Below, piece after piece: positions 36,472 through 45,406 of a stretch of 64,000 nucleotides of DNA. Source of the stretch: Chloroflexota bacterium. Lineage in GTDB: Bacteria > Chloroflexota > Anaerolineae > UBA7937 > B3-Chlor. Positions within the stretch are counted from its first letter, which is position 1; each line of letters starts with the position of its first letter. A program made the translations under genes and the position numbers. The notes beneath the pieces are model-generated. The model ran no database searches and was not told the DNA's origin. It worked only from the letters and a program-made list of their open reading frames with translations. Location of the stretch: the NCBI GenBank assembly GCA_030603665.1, contig JAUVXJ010000007.1:124001-188000 (forward strand), in the 5' to 3' direction.

Positions 36472-37843
36472 GGGCTCCCTTGCCAGCTCCTTTCGGGACC
36501 CCAGCGGCTTCCTCTTCGTGGAGGAGGGTTCTCTCTACCGCCAGGTGAACCGGGTGTACAGAGAGAACTACGACCACCTGATGGAGTCTGGCCTCTACGG
36601 CACCCTGGTCAGCAAGGGATTGCTGATCCCTCACGCGGAGGTCGGCAGCGACCTGGCCAGGACGGACGATGCGTACAAGGTCCTCGAGCCTCAGCCCGTG
36701 CCCTTCATCTCCTACCCTTACGAATGGTGTTTCAGCCAGTTGAAGGACGCCGCCCTGCTCACCCTCCAGGTGCAGAAAACGGCCATGGACTTCGGCGCGA
36801 CCCTCAAAGATGCCAGTGCCTACAACGTACAGTTCGTGGGACCCAAACCCATCCTCATCGACACGCTCTCCTTTGAGAAGTATACAGAAGGGCAAGCCTG
36901 GGTCCCCTACCGGCAGTTCTGCCAGCACTTCCTGGCCCCTCTATCGCTGATGAGCTGTACGGACGTCCGTCTGAGCCAACTATCGCGGACTAACATCGAT
37001 GGCGTGCCGCTGGACCTGGCAAGCTCTCTCCTCCCCTTCCGCACCCGGCTGAGTTTCTCCTTGCTCTCCCACATCCACCTCCATGCCAGAAGCCAGAAGC
37101 ACTTCGCCGAGAGGACGGTGGACACCAGCCGTCGCAGAATGGGTCGAAGGTCCTTCCTCGGCCTGATCGATAGTCTGGAGTCTGCTATCAAGAAGCTGAA
37201 GTGGCGGCCCCGTGGCGAACTGTGGAGGGACTACTACGAGGAGAGTTCCTATTCCGCCGATGCTCTAGATCAGAAGAGAGGGATCGTATCCGGGTACTTG
37301 GACCGGGTCACACCGGCCGTGGCCTGGGACCTGGGCAGCAACGTGGGGCGCTTTAGCCGTGTCGCCAGCGAGAAGGGGATACTCACCATCTCCTTCGACG
37401 TGGACCCCGAGTGCGTGGAGCAGAACTACCTGGAGTCAGTGCGCAAGGGCGAGAGCCACATCCTCCCCCTCCTACTGGATCTGACCAACCCCAGCCCTGG
37501 CATCGGCTGGCATCACGAAGAGAGGATGTCGCTCATGGACCGAGGTCCAGCCGACGCGATCCTCTGCCTGGCGCTGATCCACCATCTGGCCATCTCCAAC
37601 AACCTGCCCCTGCACAAGGTTGCGGAGTTCTTGAACGGCATAGGCAAGTCCCTGATCATCGAATTCGTTCCCAAGAGCGACGGACAGGTGCAGAAACTGC
37701 TCGCCTCGAGAGAGGATATCTTCGTTCGGTACACACGGGAGCACTTCGAGGCAGCCTTCGCTCAGCACTTCCAGATCGTGGCCTCCGAGCAGTTGCCAGA
37801 CTCTGACAGGACCATCTACCTGATGACGAGGAGAGGGCCTTGA
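36458..37843 (+). CDS. SAM-dependent methyltransferase (NoeA-like), surface module
   Basis: A 461-aa protein. The N-terminal ~230 residues (FLFVEEGSLYRQVN ... PILIDTLSFE) are conserved in large nodulation-type methyltransferases. The C-terminal half has a class I Rossmann methyltransferase with the SAM motif AWDLGSNVGRFSRVASEKG (about 288-306), then an acidic residue in FDVDPECVEQN and the ILCLALIHHLAIS post-motif. It overlaps the previous gene by 14 nt and the next by 4 nt (TTGA), so the three are translated together. The acceptor is unknown, likely a surface glycan or lipid-linked sugar. Confidence 0.87.
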   Translation: MMSGRGSLASSFRDPSGFLFVEEGSLYRQVNRVYRENYDHLMESGLYGTLVSKGLLIPHAEVGSDLARTDDAYKVLEPQPVPFISYPYEWCFSQLKDAALLTLQVQKTAMDFGATLKDASAYNVQFVGPKPILIDTLSFEKYTEGQAWVPYRQFCQHFLAPLSLMSCTDVRLSQLSRTNIDGVPLDLASSLLPFRTRLSFSLLSHIHLHARSQKHFAERTVDTSRRRMGRRSFLGLIDSLESAIKKLKWRPRGELWRDYYEESSYSADALDQKRGIVSGYLDRVTPAVAWDLGSNVGRFSRVASEKGILTISFDVDPECVEQNYLESVRKGESHILPLLLDLTNPSPGIGWHHEERMSLMDRGPADAILCLALIHHLAISNNLPLHKVAEFLNGIGKSLIIEFVPKSDGQVQKLLASREDIFVRYTREHFEAAFAQHFQIVASEQLPDSDRTIYLMTRRGP

Positions 37844-39366
37844 GCCTTCCGAAGAAGTCCATACCTCTTCACGCTTTCTTGTTCGCAGTCTACCCCGTCC
37901 TATTCCTGTATGCCCACAACGTGGACTTCACCCCCTTGAGTGACGCCCTGTTGCCCATGATCGTGGTGCTTGCCGCTGCTCTATTTCTCCTCTTGGCGCT
38001 CTATGCCATCCTCCGAGACGGAGCAAGAGCGGGGCTGTTGGTCTCTCTCTTCGCCATGCTATTCTTCTCCTATGGGCATTTCGTGGATCTGTTGGAGGGA
38101 TTCCAGCTCCCCATGGGGCTGTTCACCATCGGGCCGAACACTGTGCTCCTGCCCCTCTGGGGACTTCTCCTGGCCCTCGGCGTCTACTTCCTGCTCAGGA
38201 CGCATCGCGACCTGCATAACGTCAACAATCTCCTCAATGTGGTGGCTACCGTTCTCATCCTCTTCTCGCTGGCCAGCATCGTCTCCTACCACCTCGGTAG
38301 GGTGAGCTGGGCTGGCTCTGCCGGCGAGGAAATGGCAGAAGCCGGCCCCTCCGATGAGAGCCTGGTGGAAGGTCTGCCCGACATCTACTACATCATCCTC
38401 GACGCCTATTCCAGCCAGGAGGTTCTGAAAGAGGTCTGGGAGTACGACAACAGCGAGTTCGTGAACTACCTCGCCGACAATGGCTTCTACGTGGTGCCCG
38501 TTGGGCACAGCAACTACGCCATCACGTTCCTGTCGCTGGCGTCGTCCCTGAACATGGAGTACCTCAACCACCTGGCAGAGACTCTGGGCAAGGACTCCAC
38601 GGATCGCAGCATTCCCCACGAGATGATCCAGGACAGCGAAGTGGTGCGCTTCCTGAAGGGCATGGGCTACAAGTTCGTCCACTTCCAGACGGGCTGGGGA
38701 CCTACCGCCCGCAACCCTCATGCAGACCGCGACGTGAAGTGCGGCAGCGTGAATGAGTTCACCGAGGTGCTGGTTCGAACCACGATTCTGAGGCCCCTGG
38801 CGGACCGCCTCATCTCCCACGATCGAAGAGAGGTCGTACTGTGCACCTTTGCCACCTTGGCTGAGGTTCAACACACAATAGAAGGGCCACGATTCGTCTT
38901 CGCCCACATCCTGGTCCCTCACCCGCCCTTCCTCTTCGGGCCGGAGGGAGAACCGATTCAAACCGAGGCGGGCCTCCAGACCAAGGACTGGTCGAAACAC
39001 TACTTGGGTCAGTTGGAGTTCGTCAATACAAAGGTCGAGGAGATGGTGGAGAGGATCCTATCGGAGGCGGACACCCCGCCCATGATCATCCTTCAAGCTG
39101 ATCACGGCTCCAAGTTGATACGCATGAGCGGCGACCCCAGTTCGGAAATGCTGAAGGAGAGACTGGGCGTTCTCAACGCCTACCACCTGCCGGATGGCGG
39201 CGAGCGCTTCCTCTACGACTCCATCACCCCGGTGAACTCATTCCGGGTTCTCCTTAGCGCCTATTTCGGCGCCGACTACGAGCTGCTGGAAGACAGGAGT
39301 TACTTCTCCCGCCTCAAGCAACCGTACGACTTCCTCGACGCCACAGATACTCTCGCCAGCCATTAG
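37840..39366 (+). CDS. membrane-anchored sulfatase-like (alkaline phosphatase superfamily) protein
   Basis: A 508-aa protein starting with TTG at 37840. Five or so membrane helices (about 8-155) are followed by a periplasmic domain of the sulfatase/phosphoglycerol transferase superfamily. It has DIYYIILDAYSS (about 182-193) where the metal-binding Asp sits, FVFAHILVPHPPFLFG (about 351-366) and IILQADHGSK (about 418-427) with the DHG metal ligands. A formylglycine Cys signature is not evident. It likely transfers or removes a phospho- or sulfo-group on an envelope polymer. It is coupled to the methyltransferase. Confidence 0.87.
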   Translation: MSLPKKSIPLHAFLFAVYPVLFLYAHNVDFTPLSDALLPMIVVLAAALFLLLALYAILRDGARAGLLVSLFAMLFFSYGHFVDLLEGFQLPMGLFTIGPNTVLLPLWGLLLALGVYFLLRTHRDLHNVNNLLNVVATVLILFSLASIVSYHLGRVSWAGSAGEEMAEAGPSDESLVEGLPDIYYIILDAYSSQEVLKEVWEYDNSEFVNYLADNGFYVVPVGHSNYAITFLSLASSLNMEYLNHLAETLGKDSTDRSIPHEMIQDSEVVRFLKGMGYKFVHFQTGWGPTARNPHADRDVKCGSVNEFTEVLVRTTILRPLADRLISHDRREVVLCTFATLAEVQHTIEGPRFVFAHILVPHPPFLFGPEGEPIQTEAGLQTKDWSKHYLGQLEFVNTKVEEMVERILSEADTPPMIILQADHGSKLIRMSGDPSSEMLKERLGVLNAYHLPDGGERFLYDSITPVNSFRVLLSAYFGADYELLEDRSYFSRLKQPYDFLDATDTLASH

Positions 39367-39490
39367 CGCCACATCCTCAGCTGGTGCTCCTCGGCAACCC
39401 ATCTCTGCCTTTGTCCCCTCCCGCTCTCCCGGACTGCCACGCCACGCCTATCCTCGATCTAGCCCGCCCGTCCTGTCGGGATCGAGACAC

Positions 39491-39518
39491 GAAAAGGGGG
39501 ACGCTAGCAGCGTCCCCC
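39491..39518 (-). terminator. intrinsic terminator after the rubrerythrin gene
   Basis: A perfect 10-bp stem, GGGGGACGCT (39496-39505) with AGCGTCCCCC (39509-39518), has a 3-nt loop. On the minus strand it is followed by TTTTC. It lies 54 bp past the rubrerythrin stop. The rest of 39367-39571 shows no gene. Confidence 0.75.
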
Positions 39519-39571
39519 TCAGGCTATCCGCCATCGAGCACCGGCGTGGAGCCGGTGAGGCCCTGCTCTGC

Positions 39572-40084
39572 CTACTCTACCTTGAAGAACCGACTGGCAA
39601 TGGTTCTGCAGATGGGGCAAGGGTCGGTCTGCTCACCCTCGAACGTGTTGCCGCAGACCGGGCACACGTAGTAGTCTACCGGCTCTACGTCCTGCCCGAG
39701 AGCGCCCAGGGCTCTCTCGTACAGCGCGGCGTGTATCTCTTCCACCTGATTCGCATAGTCGAAGCTGCGCTCAGCCTTCTTGAAGCCTTCGTCCTTAGCG
39801 CCAGCAATCATGCCAGGGTACATGTTCTTGAATTCGTGGGTCTCCCCGCTGATGGCTTCGCGAAGGTTATGCTCCGTCGAGCCAACGCCGTCCATGGCCC
39901 TCAGGTGCGCGTGGGCATGAACGGTCTCCGCCGCCCCAGCCGCTCGGAACAGCTTGGCCGCCTGAGGAAAGCCCTCCGCGTCCGCCTGTTTGGCGAAGGC
40001 CAGGTACTTGCGATTGGCCTGCGACTCACCCGCGAAGGCCTCCTTCAGATTCTCCAGTGTCTTTGAGCCCTCTAGCTCCGTCAT
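39572..40084 (-). CDS. rubrerythrin family protein
   Basis: A 170-aa peroxide-reducing non-haem iron protein, common in anaerobes. The ferritin-like four-helix part (1-130) has the diiron ligands in AFAGESQANRKYLAFA, ETVHAHAHL and NQVEEIHAALYERAL. The C-terminal rubredoxin-like domain has two CxxC pairs, CPVCG and CPICR. The ATG at 40084 is preferred, because GGAGG lies 6 nt upstream; the in-frame Met at 40099 includes that site inside the coding region. A strong promoter lies upstream and a terminator downstream, so it is a single-gene unit. Confidence 0.96.
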   Translation of the reverse strand: MTELEGSKTLENLKEAFAGESQANRKYLAFAKQADAEGFPQAAKLFRAAGAAETVHAHAHLRAMDGVGSTEHNLREAISGETHEFKNMYPGMIAGAKDEGFKKAERSFDYANQVEEIHAALYERALGALGQDVEPVDYYVCPVCGNTFEGEQTDPCPICRTIASRFFKVE

Positions 40085-40141
40085 GTGTGCCTCCTTCACC
40101 TGTATTCCGCAACGAACCGATGCGTCACCACTCTAACCATG

Positions 40142-40170
40142 AGTATACCGCGAGGAGCTGAGAGAGTCAA
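40142..40170 (-). promoter_or_regulatory. near-consensus sigma-70 promoter of rubrerythrin
   Basis: On the minus strand TTGACT (40170-40165), 17 bp, TATACT (40147-40142). It ends 58 bp before the chosen ATG. Confidence 0.7.
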
Positions 40171-40225
40171 AAAGACTGGCTCAGTGACAGGGCCCGGGCA
40201 GTTGATCGGGATCTGCCACCAACTC

Positions 40226-40253
40226 TTGCTTTCTGCCCCATCATGCATACAAT
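40226..40253 (+). promoter_or_regulatory. putative promoter of the isochorismatase-like gene
   Basis: TTGCTT (40226-40231), 16 bp, TACAAT (40248-40253). It lies 32 bp before the ATG at 40286. Confidence 0.45.
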
Positions 40254-40285
40254 CAAGGCAAACCGAGGCAGCCAGAGGATAGGAT

Positions 40286-40846
40286 ATGGGATCGCTAGAC
40301 GCGCGTGCCGCCAACCTGATCAGTAGGGAGGATAGCGTCCTCGTCGTCATCGACGTGCAAGAGAAGCTGATGCCCGTCATCGCCAACAGAGACCACGTGC
40401 TGGATAACGTGGTACGCCTACTCAAGTTCTCCAAGATCATCGGGCTTCCTGTCATTCTCACGGAGCAGGAGAAGCTAGGGGACACCCTCCCCGAGGTCCT
40501 TGAAGCGAGACCGCGTCTCCAAGTCATCCGCAAGCTAGACTTCGACTGCTTCGGCTGCGAGGAATTCGTGGACGAGATCCGACGCCCCGGAAAACGGACT
40601 CTCATCCTTGCCGGGGTGGAAACCCACATCTGCGTGGCCCAGACGGCGCTCCACGCCGCACCCGATTTCACAGTCCACACAGTCAGCGACGCCACTTCTT
40701 CACGCACAGAACACAACTGGAAAGTCGCCCTGGACAGAATGCGCCAGGCCGGGGTCGTCATCACCTCCACTGAGATGGTGATTTATGAGCTGCTCCAACG
40801 CGCGGGGACCGACGAGTTCAGGAAGGTGCTGCCGCTGGTGAAGTAG
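40286..40846 (+). CDS. isochorismatase-like cysteine hydrolase
   Basis: A 186-aa hydrolase of the isochorismatase/YcaC fold. The catalytic triad is visible: D23 (VVIDVQEKL), K83 (VIRKLDFDCF) and C116 (AGVETHICVAQTA). The cis-peptide GVETH segment is typical. Family members cleave amides or isochorismate; the substrate is not evident. The length is normal. Its 3' end and the DNA after it are repeated 3.1 kb downstream. Confidence 0.92.
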   Translation: MGSLDARAANLISREDSVLVVIDVQEKLMPVIANRDHVLDNVVRLLKFSKIIGLPVILTEQEKLGDTLPEVLEARPRLQVIRKLDFDCFGCEEFVDEIRRPGKRTLILAGVETHICVAQTALHAAPDFTVHTVSDATSSRTEHNWKVALDRMRQAGVVITSTEMVIYELLQRAGTDEFRKVLPLVK

Positions 40847-40925
40847 TCGCCTGCCAGCTCAAGCTCGCGGAGAGCAGAAACCAGTCACAAAGAAGGTCGC
40901 TGCCATCGCCATCGCGCTGTGGTTG
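40807..40925 (+). repeat. duplicated block, copy A (isochorismatase 3' end plus following DNA)
   Basis: This segment aligns without gaps with 43911-44029 at a constant offset of 3104 bp. Over 65 bp (40807-40871) I count about 52 matches. The match continues through a GTCAC at 40884 and TCGCTGCC. Copy B continues into a DUF6544-like gene start; copy A has lost that ATG (AAG AAG GTC in its place). Confidence 0.7.
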
Positions 40926-41116
40926 CTTTGGAGGGCACAGGCCGACCCTGGTAACATCCGGTGCTGCCACCTCCCGTTCGAAGTTGCGATTGGTGAACCA
41001 GTATGGTTTACTTTTGGAGTATCCGCATGGTCGGCATGTCCTGTGCTCAGGGCACGGGCAGCAGACTGCTCAGACGGCAAGTGACCGGCTTGTCTCAGTC
41101 AAGGAGGGAGGTGCGC

Positions 41117-41315
41117 GATCAGCCGGTCTGTCAGCTGTTCTATCGCGTCATCGCTGGTAGTCCTCCTCTTGGCCGGGTGTGACGCACCAAATCGGGTCCC
41201 AAAGACCTGGCCAGATCGCCCCCTCGACGGAGAGTCAGATGTTCTGGCCTTGGCGAGATGGGATCACCGGGCTCGCGTGACGTTGAACCTGGGAGCACCA
41301 CAACATATACCATGA
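41117..41315 (+). pseudogene. possible lipoprotein remnant without a start codon
   Basis: AAGGAGGGAGG at 41101 is followed by a frame that reads a lipoprotein-like signal (SLVVLLLAGCDAPNR, with a perfect LAGC lipobox) and then 40 more residues to TGA at 41313-41315. No ATG, GTG or TTG is found in frame between the ribosome-binding site and the signal; an ATC at 41118 is the nearest codon. It may be a decayed lipoprotein gene. I see no other gene in 40847-41396. Confidence 0.3.
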
Positions 41316-41396
41316 TCGCCGAGGGTTGCGGCGGATTAGCCGCGCAGCATATGGCCGTTTTCGTCAGCGCGGCCCCGCATGTGCCCTAATTAGCAG

Positions 41397-43700
41397 ATGA
41401 TCGCCATGAAGAAGAACCGTGGTTGTGGTAGGTGGATAGCCATCGCCGTCTTCTCACTGGTAGCGTTGTTTTCCGTGGCGCTCTGCGCCTTGGCCTTGGT
41501 GTATACGCGCCAACGGGATGAGGCTCGTGCGAAGTTCGCCCCGCCGACAGTATTCGTAACCGAGCCAGTTGCCGGAGCGTCGGCGCCAGTGGGAAGCTAT
41601 CTTGGCGTGGCCGCCACCGCGACGGATTCCACTCCGATTACCCATGCCCAATTGTGGGTGAATGGCCAACTGGTAGACACACAGGGATGCGACCAACCGG
41701 AGTGCAGCTCTCCATTCTACGTCCATTTCGATCTCCAGGTCGCCGACGGCCCTCAGATGCTCTTTGTGAGGGCTGTTAACACCCTGGGTGTGATCGGGCA
41801 GAGCATGCCCATCGGAATAGTGGGTGAGCCCGGCCCAGACGAGGTCTTCCTGGCGGTTCCGGCGGACCCGGGCGAGACCTTGGTGGACATCGCCACAGCT
41901 TATGAGACAGAGCCGGAGGCGCTGGAGGAGTTGAATCCCGGATTGGGCGACCAAGAGCTCCCTGAGGGCACACTGGTCACTGTTCCAGCCCCACCGCCAG
42001 TTGCCCCGCCGCCCGGCCAGGACGAGCCGTCCGTGGGGCCAGCTATCCCACCCAGCACATCCAGTCCTGCCACACCACCGGGGAGCGCTCCCGTTCCCAT
42101 GCCATCTGTCCCTCCCTTGACGCTCATCGACCCGCTGCCGCTCCCAGTCGGGCCCCCACCTCTTGCGGCGGTGCTCCCTCCCTTCCAGCCGCCGGCTGCA
42201 CCGAACAACCTGCAAGGCCAGGTGGAGGACTGCATGGTGCGCCTGCGCTGGAAAGACAACGCCCACAACGAGTTGCGCTACGAGATCTGGATGGCAGCTC
42301 TATCCGGAGCGTCGCGACTTGTTGACTCCCTCAAGCCGGCCCCCGGGGGCGCGGTATGGGTGGAGTTCCCGGCGCCGAGGACCGGTGCGCTGAGCTTCTG
42401 GGTGGAGGCGGTCAGCGTGGGCGGAAGTCAGCCAAGCAACATTGTGTGGTTGGAGATCGATCCCGCGTGCCCCACGAGTGCCCCCACGCACTTGGAGGTC
42501 GAGGCCAGGGACATGATGGTCAGGGGGGAGTATGACCGAGCGTATTGCTACATGTCCTTTGAGAGGGCCCCGGAACAGCGGCTTCCGCGAGATGACTCCG
42601 CTTTCATAGAGGTGCTGGGAGGCCGGGGAGACATCGCGACCTGGGCATCGGGGAGCAAGAAGTACGCCGTTCCCATCCCCGACGATGGCGCGTTGGACCT
42701 CGAGGGAGAGTGCTGGGGCTGGTCCGGCGATATGCTGGACAAGCTGGGCAGCTTCATGGACACCACCATCTCCAGCCAATGGGACGGGACAAGGCTTCCC
42801 CTCAGGGGGGATGGGTACGAGATTGGGTATGCGGTCAGGGAGCAGGGTGGAGAGAGCGGCCTGACGACCTATGAATACGAGGATCCAAGCATCCCACCAC
42901 CGTATGACCTGCAAGAAGAGCCATTGCCACCTGGGAGGTGGCCATGGCTTGATGACCGTGAGCCGCCGTGGCGGCTGCTTCGCTGGAAGTGGGATGGCGA
43001 TGAAAGCAAGATCGATCACTTCGACATCCTGCTCAACGGAGCTCCGCACGGTGGTACGTGGCATCCTGACGAGCGGGAGGTCCCCGTTCCTCCGCCGCGT
43101 CAGTGTGATGGGCGCGTTCGTTGGGAGATGAGCGCGAATAACACCGCGCAAGACGTCAGATCGCCCTTCAGCGCGCCGCTGGAATACGACCTGCCCAAGT
43201 GTCAATCATACGTGAGAGTCACCTTCAAGGAGATTCGCTTGGAGGACACCCGAGACCAGCTTCACTACGGATGCGCCAAGCTCCAGCCCTACTTCCGCCT
43301 ATCGGTTAACGATGTGAGCGAGAAATTCTGGGGCCCCAACTTGTTTCCGCCCATGAAATGCGGTACGTACAACTTCCCGGACATAATCTACGGAGATGAT
43401 CCGCTTGATCATGTGTTCACTGTTCCCCTGAGTACCGACCCAAACGCGCCCCATGACGTCTGGGTCCGGACGCGGTTCTGGGATTATGATTGTTGGCCCG
43501 ACTCCGACGACCCCTTTGGAAACCACACCCACCACATGATCTGGCCGAACCTCAAACACGCCCAGGACGTGGTCGGCTGCGGTTATTGCGGGTGGTCGGA
43601 GATGGCACGCGCCGGTACCGCCGATACTGAGATCAGGTACTGCATCGAGGTGTTCCCCAACCCGTGCTATCAAGTCCCCACCAAGATGCCCCGATTCTGA
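41397..43700 (+). CDS. large membrane-anchored extracellular protein with Ig-like, LysM-like and FN3-like domains
   Basis: A 767-aa protein. One N-terminal membrane anchor (about 12-37) is followed by a Big/Ig-like domain (about 48-145), a LysM-like segment (ETLVDIATAYETEPEALEELNPG, about 160-182) and a Pro-rich linker (about 195-265). A fibronectin III-like domain (about 270-365) follows. The last ~380 residues are novel to me, rich in Trp, Asp and Cys, and contain further FN3-like pieces. No enzyme motif is seen. The ATG at 41397 or 41406 could start it; neither has a good ribosome-binding site. The gene lies between the two copies of the duplicated block, so it may have entered with that rearrangement. 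Confidence 0.75.
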   Translation: MIAMKKNRGCGRWIAIAVFSLVALFSVALCALALVYTRQRDEARAKFAPPTVFVTEPVAGASAPVGSYLGVAATATDSTPITHAQLWVNGQLVDTQGCDQPECSSPFYVHFDLQVADGPQMLFVRAVNTLGVIGQSMPIGIVGEPGPDEVFLAVPADPGETLVDIATAYETEPEALEELNPGLGDQELPEGTLVTVPAPPPVAPPPGQDEPSVGPAIPPSTSSPATPPGSAPVPMPSVPPLTLIDPLPLPVGPPPLAAVLPPFQPPAAPNNLQGQVEDCMVRLRWKDNAHNELRYEIWMAALSGASRLVDSLKPAPGGAVWVEFPAPRTGALSFWVEAVSVGGSQPSNIVWLEIDPACPTSAPTHLEVEARDMMVRGEYDRAYCYMSFERAPEQRLPRDDSAFIEVLGGRGDIATWASGSKKYAVPIPDDGALDLEGECWGWSGDMLDKLGSFMDTTISSQWDGTRLPLRGDGYEIGYAVREQGGESGLTTYEYEDPSIPPPYDLQEEPLPPGRWPWLDDREPPWRLLRWKWDGDESKIDHFDILLNGAPHGGTWHPDEREVPVPPPRQCDGRVRWEMSANNTAQDVRSPFSAPLEYDLPKCQSYVRVTFKEIRLEDTRDQLHYGCAKLQPYFRLSVNDVSEKFWGPNLFPPMKCGTYNFPDIIYGDDPLDHVFTVPLSTDPNAPHDVWVRTRFWDYDCWPDSDDPFGNHTHHMIWPNLKHAQDVVGCGYCGWSEMARAGTADTEIRYCIEVFPNPCYQVPTKMPRF

Positions 43701-43910
43701 CAGCACCTCACGCTAAGGGGCCGAGCTGGACGTGCTCTCTGGCATGGAGGCGCCAGCGGGCGGGTCTCGTAGGTTTGGATCTGGGATTGGCCGCGTGCGG
43801 TGTCGGGGCGTGCCGGGCATATTGGAGTGTCGCAGGTTCGTCTCTTGGCCCCTGGGCTCAGGCACATCCCTCGTATTGTCCTCCTTGATGTTCTCGTGTC
43901 TACGCTCCGA

Positions 43911-44029
43911 GACCGATAAGGTCAAGTCGATGCTGCCGCTGGTGAAGTGATCGCGTGCCGGCTCAAGCTCGGTGAGTGGAGGAAGGAGTCACCATGATGA
44001 TCGCTGCCGTCATCACAGGCATTCTGGTG
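43911..44029 (+). repeat. duplicated block, copy B
   Basis: This repeats 40807-40925. It encodes the last residues of the isochorismatase (LPLVK then stop, here TGA instead of TAG) without the rest of that gene, then the intergenic spacer and the start of the next gene. The 43701-43910 DNA upstream is not isochorismatase-like and shows no recognisable gene. Confidence 0.7.
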
Positions 44030-44267
44030 ATGTGCTGGTCGTCCTCGCCTGGTTGGGACTCAGGGTGAAGCCACAGCCCTTCCCGCCCTCCCCGGAGCAG
44101 ATCCCACCGCTTGACACCGTTGACCTGCCGGCGGATCTGCCGGCGCCCGTGTCCCGCTTCTACCAGACCATCATGGGGGACCAGGTGCCCGTTATCGAAT
44201 CTGTGGTCATCACCGGCCGCGGCAGCCTGCGGTTCCGAAGTATCACCTTCCCAGCGCGGTTGCGGGC
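43993..44267 (+). pseudogene. 5' fragment of a DUF6544-like membrane protein gene, frameshifted and truncated
   Basis: GGAAGGAGTCACC precedes an ATG at 43993 that reads MMIAAVITGILV. About one base off, the frame switches to VLVVLAWLGLRVKPQPFPPSPEQ and then PADLPAPVSRFYQTI, VITGRGSLRF and ITFPARLRA, matching the N-terminal third of DUF6544-type proteins as I remember them. The match stops near 44267, where unrelated sequence and a minus-strand gene begin. It is a fragment left by rearrangement. Confidence 0.6.
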
Positions 44268-44287
44268 GGAGAGAGGGTCAGGTGCCG

Positions 44288-44554
44288 CTAGGAGGAGAAG
44301 TGCTTCCAGAACAGGACGGCCGCCAGGGCGAAGCACCATGCAGCTTGGAGGTATCCCGAAAGCTGAGCGAGCGCATTGGGCGGCGGGAGGAGTCTGTTGC
44401 CGTAAGCATCATGGGCGATGAGTATGGCCACCAGGATCAGGAACATGGGCAAAAAGACGCCTTGCATTCCGTGCCAAGCGTTCATCCAGGCAGCTGCAAA
44501 TGAGGTGCCCGTGGCCGCCAAGAAACCCCAGAATATCACATGGCGGATCGTCAT
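44288..44554 (-). CDS. small membrane protein with three helices
   Basis: An 88-aa protein with three hydrophobic helices (about 5-22, 28-46 and 64-84). The ATG at 44554 is preceded by AAAGGAGG with 6-nt spacing, and a promoter-like pair lies about 90 bp further up. No family is recognised, and there are no catalytic motifs. It looks intact despite being surrounded by gene fragments. Confidence 0.65.
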   Translation of the reverse strand: MTIRHVIFWGFLAATGTSFAAAWMNAWHGMQGVFLPMFLILVAILIAHDAYGNRLLPPPNALAQLSGYLQAAWCFALAAVLFWKHFSS

Positions 44555-44640
44555 CGTATCCTCCTTTGGACTTGCGCCGCAACACTGCAAGGCCAAGCGC
44601 AGTGTCAGGGGGTGGACGGAGTAGATAGTCGGTGTGTGCT

Positions 44641-44669
44641 ATCGTACTTCGTCTGGGTGGGTTTATCAA
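44641..44669 (-). promoter_or_regulatory. candidate promoter of the small membrane protein
   Basis: On the minus strand TTGATA (44669-44664), 17 bp, TACGAT (44646-44641). Confidence 0.4.
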
Positions 44670-44693
44670 GGGCGTTCTGGATGCCACGGGGAA

Positions 44694-44872
44694 GTTGCCT
44701 TGGTGGGCCTCGGGCGTCAATCCCATCTGTCGGAGGAAGCCGGCCGAGTCCCAGTAGAGGGACTCTCGCTTGATCTTTCCTTCGTGCAGTTCAAGGATCG
44801 AGGCGCCGCGCGTAGAGAAGCTCTTGCCGGTGGCGAGCAAGGGTTCCATGGGCCCGGGCACAAGATCACGCG
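44694..44872 (-). pseudogene. C-terminal fragment of a SnoaL-like / ester-cyclase gene
   Basis: A minus-strand stretch reads [20 protein letters not shown] ... [21 protein letters not shown], the typical end of SnoaL-like (NTF2-fold) proteins. Nothing upstream in the same frame (to 44996) continues the family, so only the C-terminal ~55 residues remain. Confidence 0.55.
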
Positions 44873-45027
44873 TTCGTCGATGGTGCTTGGTCATACATTC
44901 GGGTGCGAGAAATGACGTTTTCGAGGGCACGGGGATGGATCCCGCCGCACTCTGGGAGACGTTCGCCAGTGTGGTTGGATCTGTCACTTGCGGCACTGGA
45001 TGCTACGCCCTCGGGGTCGGCATCCCC

Positions 45028-45252
45028 GCGGGGCTGGTGGGAGGAGGACAGTGGCCTCGCCCAGGGGAGATCAGCCTGGCCCACCACGGAGTGCTCTTCC
45101 TGGACGAGGTCCCCGAGTTCGGCACTCGCGTTCTGGAGGTAATGCGACAGCCCATGGAGGACAAGGTGGTCACCATCAGCCGCGCCCAGGGTACCCTCAC
45201 CTTTCCGGCCAAGTTCACCCTGGTAGGAGCCATGAACCCCTGCCCGTGTGGG
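45028..45252 (+). pseudogene. internal fragment of a comM/yifB-type ATPase gene
   Basis: Seventy-five codons read [46 protein letters not shown] and [10 protein letters not shown]. This is the middle of the ComM AAA+ domain, including Walker B (LFLDE) and sensor I. The N-terminal domain and C-terminus are absent. Unrelated sequence follows at once. The N-terminal half of a comM gene lies 4.8 kb further on at 49810, but the two do not join; residues between them are missing. Confidence 0.75.
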
Positions 45253-45257
45253 GCGCA

Positions 45258-45295
45258 AATGCGGCGGTGGAGCTAGAGCGGGTGTTGTGCTTGGC
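45258..45295 (+). repeat. 38-bp dispersed repeat, copy 1
   Basis: It matches 48731-48768 at about 33 of 38 positions and includes a perfect 20-bp core (45276-45295). It begins directly after the comM fragment. Both copies can be read as (A/T)N(A/T)AV(E/V)LERVLCLA. Confidence 0.65.
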
Positions 45296-45406
45296 CTGAA
45301 TGCCGCCCCAGGACCGACGTTGAGCGTTCCTGGGCACCACCAGCGGACGTGACATCGATCGCAGCTTCGGAGCGGCGTCAGGAGATGCGCCGTCAATGAC
45401 AGACCC

